From the NCBI GenBank assembly GCA_017991675.1, contig JAGOQB010000009.1, positions 1-64,000 of the forward strand: a stretch of 64,000 bases of DNA, in the 5' to 3' direction. The DNA is from Phenylobacterium sp. Lineage in GTDB: Bacteria > Pseudomonadota > Alphaproteobacteria > Caulobacterales > Caulobacteraceae. Below the pieces are notes generated by a model. The model searched no databases, had not been told where the DNA came from, and saw only the letters and a program-made list of their open reading frames with translations. Positions 1 through 6,870 of the stretch are shown piece by piece (the stretch's first letter is position 1; each line of letters begins with the position of its first letter). The position numbers and the translations under genes were made by a program.

Positions 1-60
1 CACATCAACTTGCCGCAGCTTCGCGACGATCTCTTCCGGCTTGTGACGCTTCCTTGCCAT
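1..60 (-). CDS. IS3-family transposase OrfA, N-terminal 20 residues only
   Basis: An ATG at 60 opens a minus-strand frame that runs off the window. The 20 visible residues (MARKRHKPEEIVAKLRQVDV) match the very conserved start of IS3-family OrfA proteins, the helix-turn-helix subunit made upstream of the OrfB integrase domain and joined to it by frameshifting. Everything after residue 20 is outside the window. It sits in the insertion that truncates the neighbouring P450 gene. Confidence 0.85.
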   Translation of the reverse strand, partial: MARKRHKPEEIVAKLRQVDV

Positions 61-128
61 CTCTCGTTCCATCCAAATGGTCCTCGGACCAACATAAGGG
101 ATGGATCACTTCCTGGGGCGCAGACCAC
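1..128 (-). mobile_element. Edge of an IS3-family insertion sequence (partial)
   Basis: The first ~128 bases, read on the minus strand, hold an insertion sequence terminus followed by the start of its transposase gene. The terminal region includes GTCTGCGCCCCAGGAAGTG (about 110-128), whose CGCCCC stretch resembles the ends of IS3-family (IS407-type) elements. The junction with the interrupted P450 gene lies between about 110 and 135; the exact end and the target duplication cannot be fixed because the other end lies outside the window. Confidence 0.75.
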
Positions 129-711
129 ACTCCATGCGCGCGGTCTCTTCGGGCGTGCGCAGCGGGTTGAGGCCGAGGATCGAGGCTTCCGACCATTCGC
201 GGAACTCGCGGAACCGCTCCTCCTCGACCCCGAGGATGGCGGCGATCACCAGGATCGGGATCGGCACCCCGAGGTCGGCGATCAGGTCGAACGGCCGGTC
301 GGCCGGGGCCTCGTCGATCACCCGATCGATAATCGCCTCGACCTGCGGCTTCATGGCGTTGATGCGGGCGTAGAAGGCCTTGGCCAGCGGCAGGCGCACG
401 CGGCTGTGGTCGGGCTCGTCCAGCGACAGGATGCTGTCGATGCGGTCGCCCTCGTCGTCGCGGTCCATCCGGCGCAGCAGGGCGCCTTCCTCCGAGCGGC
501 TCCAGTGGCGCCACAGGTTGCGGTCGTTGACGGTCTCGCGCACGTCGCCGTAGCGGGTCAGGAACCAGGTCTTCACCGCCTCGTCGCGGTGCACCGGGCA
601 TTGCTCGCGCAGGTCCTTCAGCCGCTCGTGCGGGCTGACCCGGGCGACCGGATCGAAGGCGGAGGTCTCAACGATGCTCCAGGCGCGTTGATCGGCACGT
701 TGATCGGTCAT
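106..711 (-). pseudogene. Cytochrome P450, 5' fragment interrupted by an insertion sequence
   Basis: About 201 residues remain of a protein family that is normally about 400 long. The N-terminal half is clear: substrate-recognition region, the C-helix type motif LDEPDHSRVR near residue 90-100, and the segment leading to the F/G helices. The frame then enters insertion-sequence DNA and stops at 106-108 after a few foreign residues (CGLRPRK). The I-helix, the ExxR motif and the haem-ligand Cys loop are all missing, so the product cannot be a functional monooxygenase. The ATG at 711 was chosen over one 20 codons upstream because GGGGAG lies just before it. The 3' half should lie beyond the insertion, outside the window. 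Confidence 0.85.
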
Positions 712-849
712 CGGCGTTACTCCCCATACCTTTGTTTCGAAGCATAGTGAGCGGATCGCCGCGCGCTTCAAGGGGGCGCCGCAGGGGAAACTGAACAGTG
801 ATTACATTATTTTTGCGCTCTGCGCGCCGCTCAACCCAAGATCGTCATC

Positions 850-952
850 GCCGGGCTTGTCCCGGCGACCCATAAACTCGGATGCGCCAGGATGGAGCTC
901 GCCGCGGGGCGCCCTGCAACGCGGCGTCTATGGGGGCCGGGACAAGCCCGGC
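850..952. repeat. REP/MITE-like intergenic inverted repeat
   Basis: The left arm at 850-874 reads GCCGGGCTTGTCCCGGCGAC then CCATA. The right arm at 929-952 is its reverse complement except for about one base. Each arm also contains its own small hairpin (GCCGGG/CCCGGC). About 54 bases lie between the arms. The arm sequence is of the type found dispersed between genes in many alphaproteobacteria. It fills most of the 251 bases between the stop of the Nudix regulator gene and the start of the P450 gene. Confidence 0.75.
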
Positions 953-962
953 CAAACCTTAG

Positions 963-1919
963 CTAATCCCGCAGCAGCGGCAGGGCCAGGCCCGAAACCG
1001 GCCGCGCGCTCAGCGCCTCGCGCCGGAAGCGGAACAGTTCGGCAGGTCGCCCGCCGGTCTCCGAATCCACCCGGCCGAGGCCCTCGACCAGGTCGGCCCG
1101 TTCCAGGGCGCGGCGGAAGTTCTGCTTGTGCAGCGGCACGCCGGCGATCGCCTCCACCGCCCGCTGCAGGGCCGAGAGCGTGAAGGCTTCCGGCATCAGC
1201 TCGAACACCACCGGGCGGTACTTGAGCTTGCCGCGCAGCCGCGAGAGCGCGGTCGCCAGAATGCGGCGGTGGTCCGAGGCCATCGGCTCGCCCAGGGCCG
1301 CGGCCAGGGCCTCCGAGGGCGCGCACGGTGTTTCGGCGCGGTCGCGGGCCGCTTCGGGGGCGAGGCCCGCCTCGTAGAGCAGCTCGTAGCGCTCCAGCAC
1401 CCGCTCCTCGTTCCAGGGCGCGCCGTCCAGCGCGAACAGCAGCCGGGCGCGGGCCAGCTTCTCCAGCCGCGCGCCGGCCCAGCGGCGCAGCGCCGGCTCC
1501 AGCGCGTCGAACGCCTGCGGGCGGCCCTCGCGCCAGTCCTCATAGGGGAAGAACCGCGCCCAGTCGGCCCAGGCGGTGTCGGGGGCGGTGGTGTCGACCG
1601 GGGTCGGGGTGAGGCCGAGATAGCCGACCGAGATCACCCGCTCGGGGCCGGCGCCCTGACCCATGTCGGCCAGCGGCGCGTCGCGGCCGCGGTCGCCGAA
1701 GGTGTAGAGCTGCTCGACATAGCCGAGGTCGAAGCGGGTCTGGGCGGTCACGAAGGCGCGCAGGGCCAGCTCGAAGGTGCGGTGGGCGTCGGGGTCGAAC
1801 GGGCCGAAGGGCAGGCCGGCCAGCTGGCCGTCGCGGCGCACGGTCAGCACCACGGCGTCGCCGTCGCGCACGGCCACGACCACGGCCGACAGTCCGATGA
1901 CGACGGCGGCCTGCTCCAT
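963..1919 (-). CDS. NrtR-like Nudix-domain transcriptional regulator of NAD metabolism
   Basis: This 318-residue protein has an N-terminal Nudix-like beta sheet (residues ~5-125) and a C-terminal winged-helix segment (~230-310, around KLKYRPVVFELMPEAFTLSA). That is the architecture of NrtR-type regulators and the alphaproteobacterial 'NAD regulator' family, which sense NAD-derived metabolites such as ADP-ribose. A standard Nudix box GX5EX7REUXEEXGU is not evident, which fits a sensor rather than an enzyme. Its ATG overlaps the stop of the upstream phosphatase gene by one base (TGATG), so translation is probably coupled. The target genes cannot be read from this window. Confidence 0.75.
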   Translation of the reverse strand: MEQAAVVIGLSAVVVAVRDGDAVVLTVRRDGQLAGLPFGPFDPDAHRTFELALRAFVTAQTRFDLGYVEQLYTFGDRGRDAPLADMGQGAGPERVISVGYLGLTPTPVDTTAPDTAWADWARFFPYEDWREGRPQAFDALEPALRRWAGARLEKLARARLLFALDGAPWNEERVLERYELLYEAGLAPEAARDRAETPCAPSEALAAALGEPMASDHRRILATALSRLRGKLKYRPVVFELMPEAFTLSALQRAVEAIAGVPLHKQNFRRALERADLVEGLGRVDSETGGRPAELFRFRREALSARPVSGLALPLLRD

Positions 1920-2431
1920 CAGTGGGCGGCCGAGAAGTCGAAGGGCACGCCATGGCCGCTGTACTCGTAGTCGCCCATCGCCTCGACCGCGTCGACCATG
2001 CGCCCGCGGCGGCCGAGGATGTCGTCGGCCAGGGCGACGATCTTGCGGTTGGGATAGGCGTGCTTGGCGGCCCGGCGCATGCGCATGGCGATCAGGTGCT
2101 CGTCGGCGCCGGGGTTGCGGTCGCAGGCCAGGATGAAGGCGCTGGCGCTGGAGCGGCTGATCCCGGCCCAGCAGTGGACGATCATCGGGGTGCGGGCGTC
2201 CCAGGCGCGGCCGAAGGCCAGCAGCCGGTGGACGAGGTCGGCGCTGGGCAGGATCAGGCCCTCGGTCGGCTCGGCGATGTCGTTGACCGACAGGCGCAGG
2301 TGATGGTCCGGCGGCAGGCCGGCCGGGGTCTCGATCATGCTGGCGGCGTCCAGCAGGGTGATCATGTGCGAGGGGGCGCGGGCCGCGATGATCGCGGGCA
2401 CCTCGGCCAGTCCGCAGACAATCAGGGTCAT
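1919..2431 (-). CDS. Dual-specificity / tyrosine phosphatase-like protein
   Basis: The protein has 170 residues with the signature HCWAGISRS at 86-94, matching HCxxGxxRS with nucleophile Cys87 and the P-loop Arg. Asp51 in SVNDIAEP is a candidate general acid. It has no signal peptide, so it should be cytoplasmic. The ATG at 2431 was chosen because an upstream in-frame start would run into the HD gene. It lies 4 bases after the HD gene stop and overlaps the Nudix regulator start by one base, giving a three-gene operon. The substrate is unknown: phosphoprotein, phosphoinositide-like or nucleotide substrates are all possible in this fold. Confidence 0.85.
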   Translation of the reverse strand: MTLIVCGLAEVPAIIAARAPSHMITLLDAASMIETPAGLPPDHHLRLSVNDIAEPTEGLILPSADLVHRLLAFGRAWDARTPMIVHCWAGISRSSASAFILACDRNPGADEHLIAMRMRRAAKHAYPNRKIVALADDILGRRGRMVDAVEAMGDYEYSGHGVPFDFSAAH

Positions 2432-2435
2432 GGCG

Positions 2436-3086
2436 CTACTCGGTGTCGAAGGCGGCGTCGGCCGAGGCGGTGGCGAATCCCGCCGCCTCGGACAGCACAT
2501 TGTAACGCTGAATGTAACGGCTTTGCGCCTGGGCCGGGGGCAGGGGGTCGATGGTCAGCGCATAGCCGGCCGGCGGGGCGCCGAAGAACTCCAGCGCCTC
2601 CTTGTGGTTGAAGCCGGCCAGCTGGGTGGCTTCGAAGAAGGCGCAGGCGCGGTCGGCCTGCTTGATCAGCTTCTTGATCGCGACCGGGGCCTTGGCGGGG
2701 ATGCCGAAGCGGACGTGGATCGCCGTCTCCAGCCGCTCCTCGAATTTCTTATAATCCACACCCAGCGCCGCCTTGAACGGGCTGATCATGTCCCCGATCA
2801 CATACTCCGAGGCGTCGTGCAGCAAGGCCGCCAGCCGCCAGCGCGGATCGAGGTCGGGCTGGATGTGCGCGCAGATCTCCTCGACCACCACCGAATGCTG
2901 GGCGACCGAGAAGGCGTGCTCGCCGGTGGTCTGGCCGTTCCAGCGCGCGACCCGGGCCAGGCCGTGGGCGATGTCCTCGATCTCGATGTCCATGGGCGAG
3001 GGGTCCAGCAGGTCGAGCCTGCGCCCCGAGAGCATCCGCTGCCAGGCGCGCGGTTCCTTGCGCGATGTACGCAGCCCTTTGCTCAC
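2436..3086 (-). CDS. HD-domain hydrolase, YfbR-like (probable nucleotidase)
   Basis: This 216-residue HD-superfamily phosphohydrolase carries metal ligands in EHAFSVAQHS and in LLHDASEYVIGDM, the arrangement seen in YfbR-type 5'-deoxynucleotidases. The GTG at 3086 was chosen because GGAAGGA lies at good spacing upstream and the following residues (SKGLRTSRKEPRAWQRML) resemble the family's usual N-terminus. An in-frame ATG at 3137 is the alternative. It is the first gene of the HD / phosphatase / NrtR-like operon, whose company suggests nucleotide or NAD turnover. The specific substrate is inference. Confidence 0.82.
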   Translation of the reverse strand: MSKGLRTSRKEPRAWQRMLSGRRLDLLDPSPMDIEIEDIAHGLARVARWNGQTTGEHAFSVAQHSVVVEEICAHIQPDLDPRWRLAALLHDASEYVIGDMISPFKAALGVDYKKFEERLETAIHVRFGIPAKAPVAIKKLIKQADRACAFFEATQLAGFNHKEALEFFGAPPAGYALTIDPLPPAQAQSRYIQRYNVLSEAAGFATASADAAFDTE

Positions 3087-3204
3087 CGATGCGTTCCTTC
3101 CATAGTCAAGGTCGTGAACTGACCCAGGACTTGCCAAAGATCAATGCGCGGCGTGCGATTGAGGCTCCAGATGACGGGCAGGCCGGGTCGAGAAAGGAAC
3201 TGCG

Positions 3205-4017
3205 ATGAGCTGGGCTAGGATCATGGCTCCCCTGTCGGGCGGGGAAGGTGACAAGGCCGTGATAGCCGCCGCGGCCAAACTCGCCGAGCCGTTCGGCGCC
3301 GAGCTGGCGGGCGTCTACACCCCCGCCGACGTCGCCGACGTGATGCCCTGGATGGGCGAGGGGTTCCTGGGCGGGGTGCAGACCACCGCCCTGGAGTCGC
3401 TGAAGGAAGCCGCCGTCGCCGGCGAGAGGAACGCCCGCGCCGCGATGGCCGCGACGCCTTACGCCAAGGGACAGTTCGTCGCCTTGCAGACCCCGGTCTG
3501 GGCCGGGCTGTCGGCTGAGAGCCGGCTCTCGGACGTCGTCGTGTTCAATAACGATTCCGCGCGCGGCCGCGGCCCGCTGGCCGAGGCCTTCCAGCAGATG
3601 GTCGCCGACGAGCAGCGCCCGGTGCTGGTGGCCCGCGACGGCTTCGCCGTGGGCGGCCCCGTGGCGGTGGCCTGGGACGGCGGCAAGGAGGCCTCGCGCG
3701 CCGCGCGGCTGGCGATGCCGCTGCTGGAAAAGTCCAAGCACGTCGTGATCCTGGCTGCGCCCAAGGCGACCTCGCGCAGCTTCGATCCGCACCGGTTGCA
3801 GGCCTACTACGCCGCCCGCGGCGTGAAGGCCGACGTCGACGTCCTGCCCGACAGCGGCGACGCTGCGCCGCTGCTGCTCTATGCGGCGAGCAAGGCCGGG
3901 GCGGGGATCCTGGTCGCCGGCGCGTTCGGTCATCCCCGGCTGCAGGAGTTCATCTTCGGCGGCACCACCCGCACCCTGCTGTCGGCCGAGCAGCCGTCAC
4001 TCTTCCTTTCCCACTAG
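3205..4017 (+). CDS. Universal stress protein (UspA family), two-domain
   Basis: At 270 residues it is about twice the single UspA domain. An N-terminal domain begins MSWARIMAPLSGGEGD, and a second at ~residue 150 has the typical strand plus GGKEASRAARLAMPLL helix. The C-terminal VAGAFGHPRLQEFIFGGTTR segment is the hallmark G-x-R-x5-G-x2 type nucleotide-binding loop of the family. Soluble and cytoplasmic; such proteins bind ATP or other ligands under stress. It is divergent from the HD operon across 118 bases, and GAAAGGA precedes the ATG. Confidence 0.88.
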   Translation: MSWARIMAPLSGGEGDKAVIAAAAKLAEPFGAELAGVYTPADVADVMPWMGEGFLGGVQTTALESLKEAAVAGERNARAAMAATPYAKGQFVALQTPVWAGLSAESRLSDVVVFNNDSARGRGPLAEAFQQMVADEQRPVLVARDGFAVGGPVAVAWDGGKEASRAARLAMPLLEKSKHVVILAAPKATSRSFDPHRLQAYYAARGVKADVDVLPDSGDAAPLLLYAASKAGAGILVAGAFGHPRLQEFIFGGTTRTLLSAEQPSLFLSH

Positions 4018-4034
4018 AGCTTGAGGTTCAGGAC

Positions 4035-4409
4035 ATGACATTGTCGCGCATCGTGATGCGGCTCGCCCGCAATCCCGGCACCGAATTCGCCGGCGGCGAC
4101 GATCACCGTGGCTACGCCCTGACCGCCCCGCTGACGCCGGACGGCCTGCTCGACGCCGAGGCCTACACCAAGGCGCGGTCGGAATGCGTGGTGCGGCGCT
4201 TCGCCCCCGACGAGGACGCCGCCGACGGGCGCCTGGCGCGTCGCGGCGCCCGCTGGTTCTTCGACTATGACGACGAAGACGCCTCGGACGACGAGCCGGT
4301 GCACCGCTTGGGCGAGCATCGCTTCGCGGTCGGCGAGTACGTCACCGTCACCGACGAGGACGGGCGGCCGCTGACCTACAAGGTCGTCGAGGTGCAGGCC
4401 GCGGGCTAG
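4035..4409 (+). CDS. Conserved hypothetical protein, 124 residues
   Basis: A small soluble acidic protein with no signal peptide or membrane segment. Its N-terminus (MTLSRIVMRLARNPGTEFAG) is followed by a compact beta-rich pattern with an Asp-rich stretch around residues 88-95 (YDDEDASDD). It begins 17 bases after the universal stress protein stop, so the two are probably cotranscribed. Proteins of this appearance occur as unnamed conserved families in alphaproteobacteria; I do not recognise a function. It ends overlapping by 4 bases the convergent lipoprotein gene. Confidence 0.75.
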   Translation: MTLSRIVMRLARNPGTEFAGGDDHRGYALTAPLTPDGLLDAEAYTKARSECVVRRFAPDEDAADGRLARRGARWFFDYDDEDASDDEPVHRLGEHRFAVGEYVTVTDEDGRPLTYKVVEVQAAG

Positions 4410-5191
4410 ACGCCGCCATTGCGGCGCACCAGCTCCTGGACGTCGTGATAGATCTTGTCGCCGGACTCGGTGTCGAGCTTGGAACGGACCTTGGCCACGG
4501 TCAGCGGGCCGTTCTTCGGCCCGCCGGCCTCAAAGCCGACATAGCGATAGCCGGCCGGCAGGTCCTTGCCTGTGTAGATGAAGGTGGCCCGCAGGCCGCG
4601 CTTCTCGCGCGACAGGGCCTCGCCCCGCATCCTGACGTCCCGATAGATATTCACGGTGGTGTCGTCGCCGTCGGTGTCGACATGCAGCGGGCCGATGCGG
4701 ACATTGGCGCTGTCGCCTTCCTCGGACACGTGGATGCCCGGCAGGTCGATGCGATTGCTTCCGGCGTCGCCGAGTGGGGCCGCGGGGAGGGTGACGCCGG
4801 CGTCGGCGGCGGCCTCGGCGTGCACGCGGGCGACCTCGGCGGCCATGGCTCCGACGTTCGCCTTCGCCGCGGCGACCTCGGCGATCTTGGCGCCGGTCTC
4901 AGCCTGAGCCGCTTCGGCTTCAGGCGTCATCGGGCCGGGCGTGCTGCGCAGGTCGGCCTCGATCTTGGCCAGGGTCTGTTGCGGGGTGCCGACGAGGGGC
5001 GTCAGTTCCAGGTTGACCTCAGCCCCGTCCGACGAGCGGTAGGCGCACGACCTACCGTCCTCGGCGATGCTGATCCGGGTCAATTCGCCTTCGGTGGCGG
5101 GACAGTCGAGTTTGGCCACCGCGCGCGGGACCTCGCGGGTGCAGCCCGCCAGGGCGAGCGCCGATCCGACGAGCAGAAGTACAGCCTTCAT
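4406..5191 (-). CDS. Putative lipoprotein, unknown function
   Basis: The 261-residue protein starts with a lipoprotein signal (MKAVLLLVGSALALAGC; lipobox LALAGC, Cys16). After a Cys-containing segment (CPATEGELTRISIAEDGRSC) comes an Ala/Glu-rich probable helical stretch at ~90-130 and then a beta-rich C-terminus with IRIGP/VNIYRDVRM-type strands. It should be anchored in a membrane facing the periplasm. A hairpin with a T-run just upstream (5195-5238) separates it from moxR, so it should have its own promoter. No named family recognised. Confidence 0.75.
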   Translation of the reverse strand: MKAVLLLVGSALALAGCTREVPRAVAKLDCPATEGELTRISIAEDGRSCAYRSSDGAEVNLELTPLVGTPQQTLAKIEADLRSTPGPMTPEAEAAQAETGAKIAEVAAAKANVGAMAAEVARVHAEAAADAGVTLPAAPLGDAGSNRIDLPGIHVSEEGDSANVRIGPLHVDTDGDDTTVNIYRDVRMRGEALSREKRGLRATFIYTGKDLPAGYRYVGFEAGGPKNGPLTVAKVRSKLDTESGDKIYHDVQELVRRNGGV

Positions 5192-5194
5192 ACG

Positions 5195-5238
5195 AAAAAC
5201 GCTCCGGTCATGTCATGGCGACGGTGACCGGAGCGCTT
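5195..5238 (-). terminator. Intrinsic terminator after moxR
   Basis: An 11-bp perfect inverted repeat (CGCTCCGGTCA at 5200-5210 and its complement at 5225-5235) with a 14-base loop, followed on the minus strand by TTTTT. It lies 29 bases past the moxR stop and just upstream of the lipoprotein start. Confidence 0.85.
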
Positions 5239-5266
5239 TGAAACGTCGAGTGAATTCGCCGTAAGC

Positions 5267-6139
5267 CTATTGCTGGCCCGGGCGGCTCCCGGCGCCTTCG
5301 CGGCGGGCGAGGAAGGCCAGGCGTTCGAACAGGTGGACGTCCTGTTCGTTCTTCAGCAGCGCGCCATGCAGGGGCGGGATCAGCTTGGTCGGATCCTTTT
5401 CCTTCAGCGCGTTCTCGTCGATGTCCTCAACCATCAGCAGCTTCAGCCAGTCGAGCAGTTCAGAGGTCGACGGCTTCTTCTTCAGGCCCGGAACCTTGCG
5501 CATGTCGTAGAAAATGCGCAGCGCCTCGGCGACGAGCTTCTGCTTGATGCCCGGATAGTGGACCTCGACGATCTCGTTCATCGTGTCGGCGTCGGGGAAG
5601 CGGATGTAGTGGAAGAAGCAGCGGCGCAGGAAGGCGTCCGGCAGTTCCTTCTCGTTGTTCGAGGTGATGATCACGATCGGGCGGACCACCGCCTTGATCG
5701 TCTCATTGGTCTCGTAGACGTAGAATTCCATCCGATCGAGCTCCTGCAGGAGATCGTTGGGGAATTCGATGTCGGCCTTGTCGATCTCGTCGATCAGCAG
5801 GATCGGGCGCTTGTCGGAGGTGAAGGCCTCCCAGAGCTTGCCCTTCTTGATGTAGTTGCGGACGTCCTTGACGCGCTCATCGCCGAGTTGGCTGTCGCGC
5901 AGGCGGCTGACCGCGTCGTACTCGTAGAGGCCCTGCTGAGCCTTGGTGGTCGACTTGATGTGCCAAGTGATCAGTTCGGCGTCGAGCGCCTTGGCGATCT
6001 CGTAGGCGAGCACGGTCTTGCCGGTGCCAGGTTCGCCCTTGATCAGAAGGGGCCGTTCCAGCGCAACAGCGGCGTTGACGGCGACCTTCAGGTCCTCGGT
6101 GGCGACGTAATTGTCGGTGCCTTCAAAACGCTGGCTCAT
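5267..6139 (-). CDS. MoxR-family AAA+ ATPase
   Basis: A 290-residue AAA+ protein with Walker A GEPGTGKT at 35-42, Walker B ILLIDEIDKAD near 110, sensor-1 ITSNNEKELPDAFLRRC and the C-terminal lid. MoxR ATPases act as chaperones for maturation of metal-dependent or multi-subunit complexes, normally with a VWA-domain partner encoded next door. No VWA gene lies on either side here, so the partner must be elsewhere. The ATG at 6139 was chosen because GGAG precedes it and MSQRFEGTDNYVAT is the family's usual start; an upstream ATG would add 18 poorly conserved residues. Confidence 0.9.
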   Translation of the reverse strand: MSQRFEGTDNYVATEDLKVAVNAAVALERPLLIKGEPGTGKTVLAYEIAKALDAELITWHIKSTTKAQQGLYEYDAVSRLRDSQLGDERVKDVRNYIKKGKLWEAFTSDKRPILLIDEIDKADIEFPNDLLQELDRMEFYVYETNETIKAVVRPIVIITSNNEKELPDAFLRRCFFHYIRFPDADTMNEIVEVHYPGIKQKLVAEALRIFYDMRKVPGLKKKPSTSELLDWLKLLMVEDIDENALKEKDPTKLIPPLHGALLKNEQDVHLFERLAFLARREGAGSRPGQQ

Positions 6140-6282
6140 TCGCGCTCCTTGCGACGGGCGAGTATGGCGCCCGCTTTCGAACAAATGTTTCAACCTGGGG
6201 CCAAACTAAAGACCCAAGCGGGACATTCAAGCTGATTGAGCGGTGTTCCGCGGCCTTTGTCGCAAAAGGTCGCGGGGTTTCC

Positions 6283-6822
6283 CTAGCGTCGGGGGCGGGT
6301 GACCGAGACCGGATCGGAAGCGGGAAAGCTGTCCTCAAGGCCAATCTCCAACGCCCGTTCGGCGCGCGGATCGGGCTTGCCGGAGGCCGCATAGCCCATG
6401 CGCCGCAGATCCTCGTCGCTGAGCGCCTTGGACTGGAAGTTGGTGAAATCGTCCTCGCCCCCGGCGACAAGGTCGGCGTCGGCGACCTCGTCCAGGCCGT
6501 CGATCGAATCAGGCTCGACCTGATCGTCGTCGAACTCGTCGTCGTCATCGTCGAAATCGTCGGCCGAGGCGCGATAGTCGAGCTCGTCGTCTTCCTCCAG
6601 GGCGTCGTCGTCGAACTCGTCCTCGTCGAAATCGGCCGCATCCATCGAGCGACCCTCGTCGTCGTCGCGATCGCCATAGGCGCGGGTCGCGTCGAACAGG
6701 TCGGGCATCTCCTCGAAGGTCCGCATTTCGCCGACCTGCTCGCGGTCGTCCAGATTGGCTTCGTCGAAGGCTTCGGCGTTGTCCTGGTCGTCGTAGCCGT
6801 CGTCTTCACGCAGGCCGGGCAT
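6283..6822 (-). CDS. Highly acidic hypothetical protein
   Basis: The 179-residue protein is dominated by Asp and Glu from residue 5 to about 130 (for example DDFDDDDDEFDDD) and is probably disordered. The C-terminus is ordered and contains LEIGLEDSFPASDPVSVT, a short motif that recurs at the end of small proteins in Caulobacterales and sphingomonads. The Asp-rich part is low complexity, yet codons alternate GAC and GAT, so the frame is maintained as protein. GAGAGCG precedes the ATG. Function unknown; polyanionic binding or a calcium/metal buffer role are only possibilities. Confidence 0.7.
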   Translation of the reverse strand: MPGLREDDGYDDQDNAEAFDEANLDDREQVGEMRTFEEMPDLFDATRAYGDRDDDEGRSMDAADFDEDEFDDDALEEDDELDYRASADDFDDDDDEFDDDQVEPDSIDGLDEVADADLVAGGEDDFTNFQSKALSDEDLRRMGYAASGKPDPRAERALEIGLEDSFPASDPVSVTRPRR

Positions 6823-6870
6823 GATCGCTCTCCTGGCTTTGAGCGTCCGCGGCGGACGCGCGTCGCCGGA

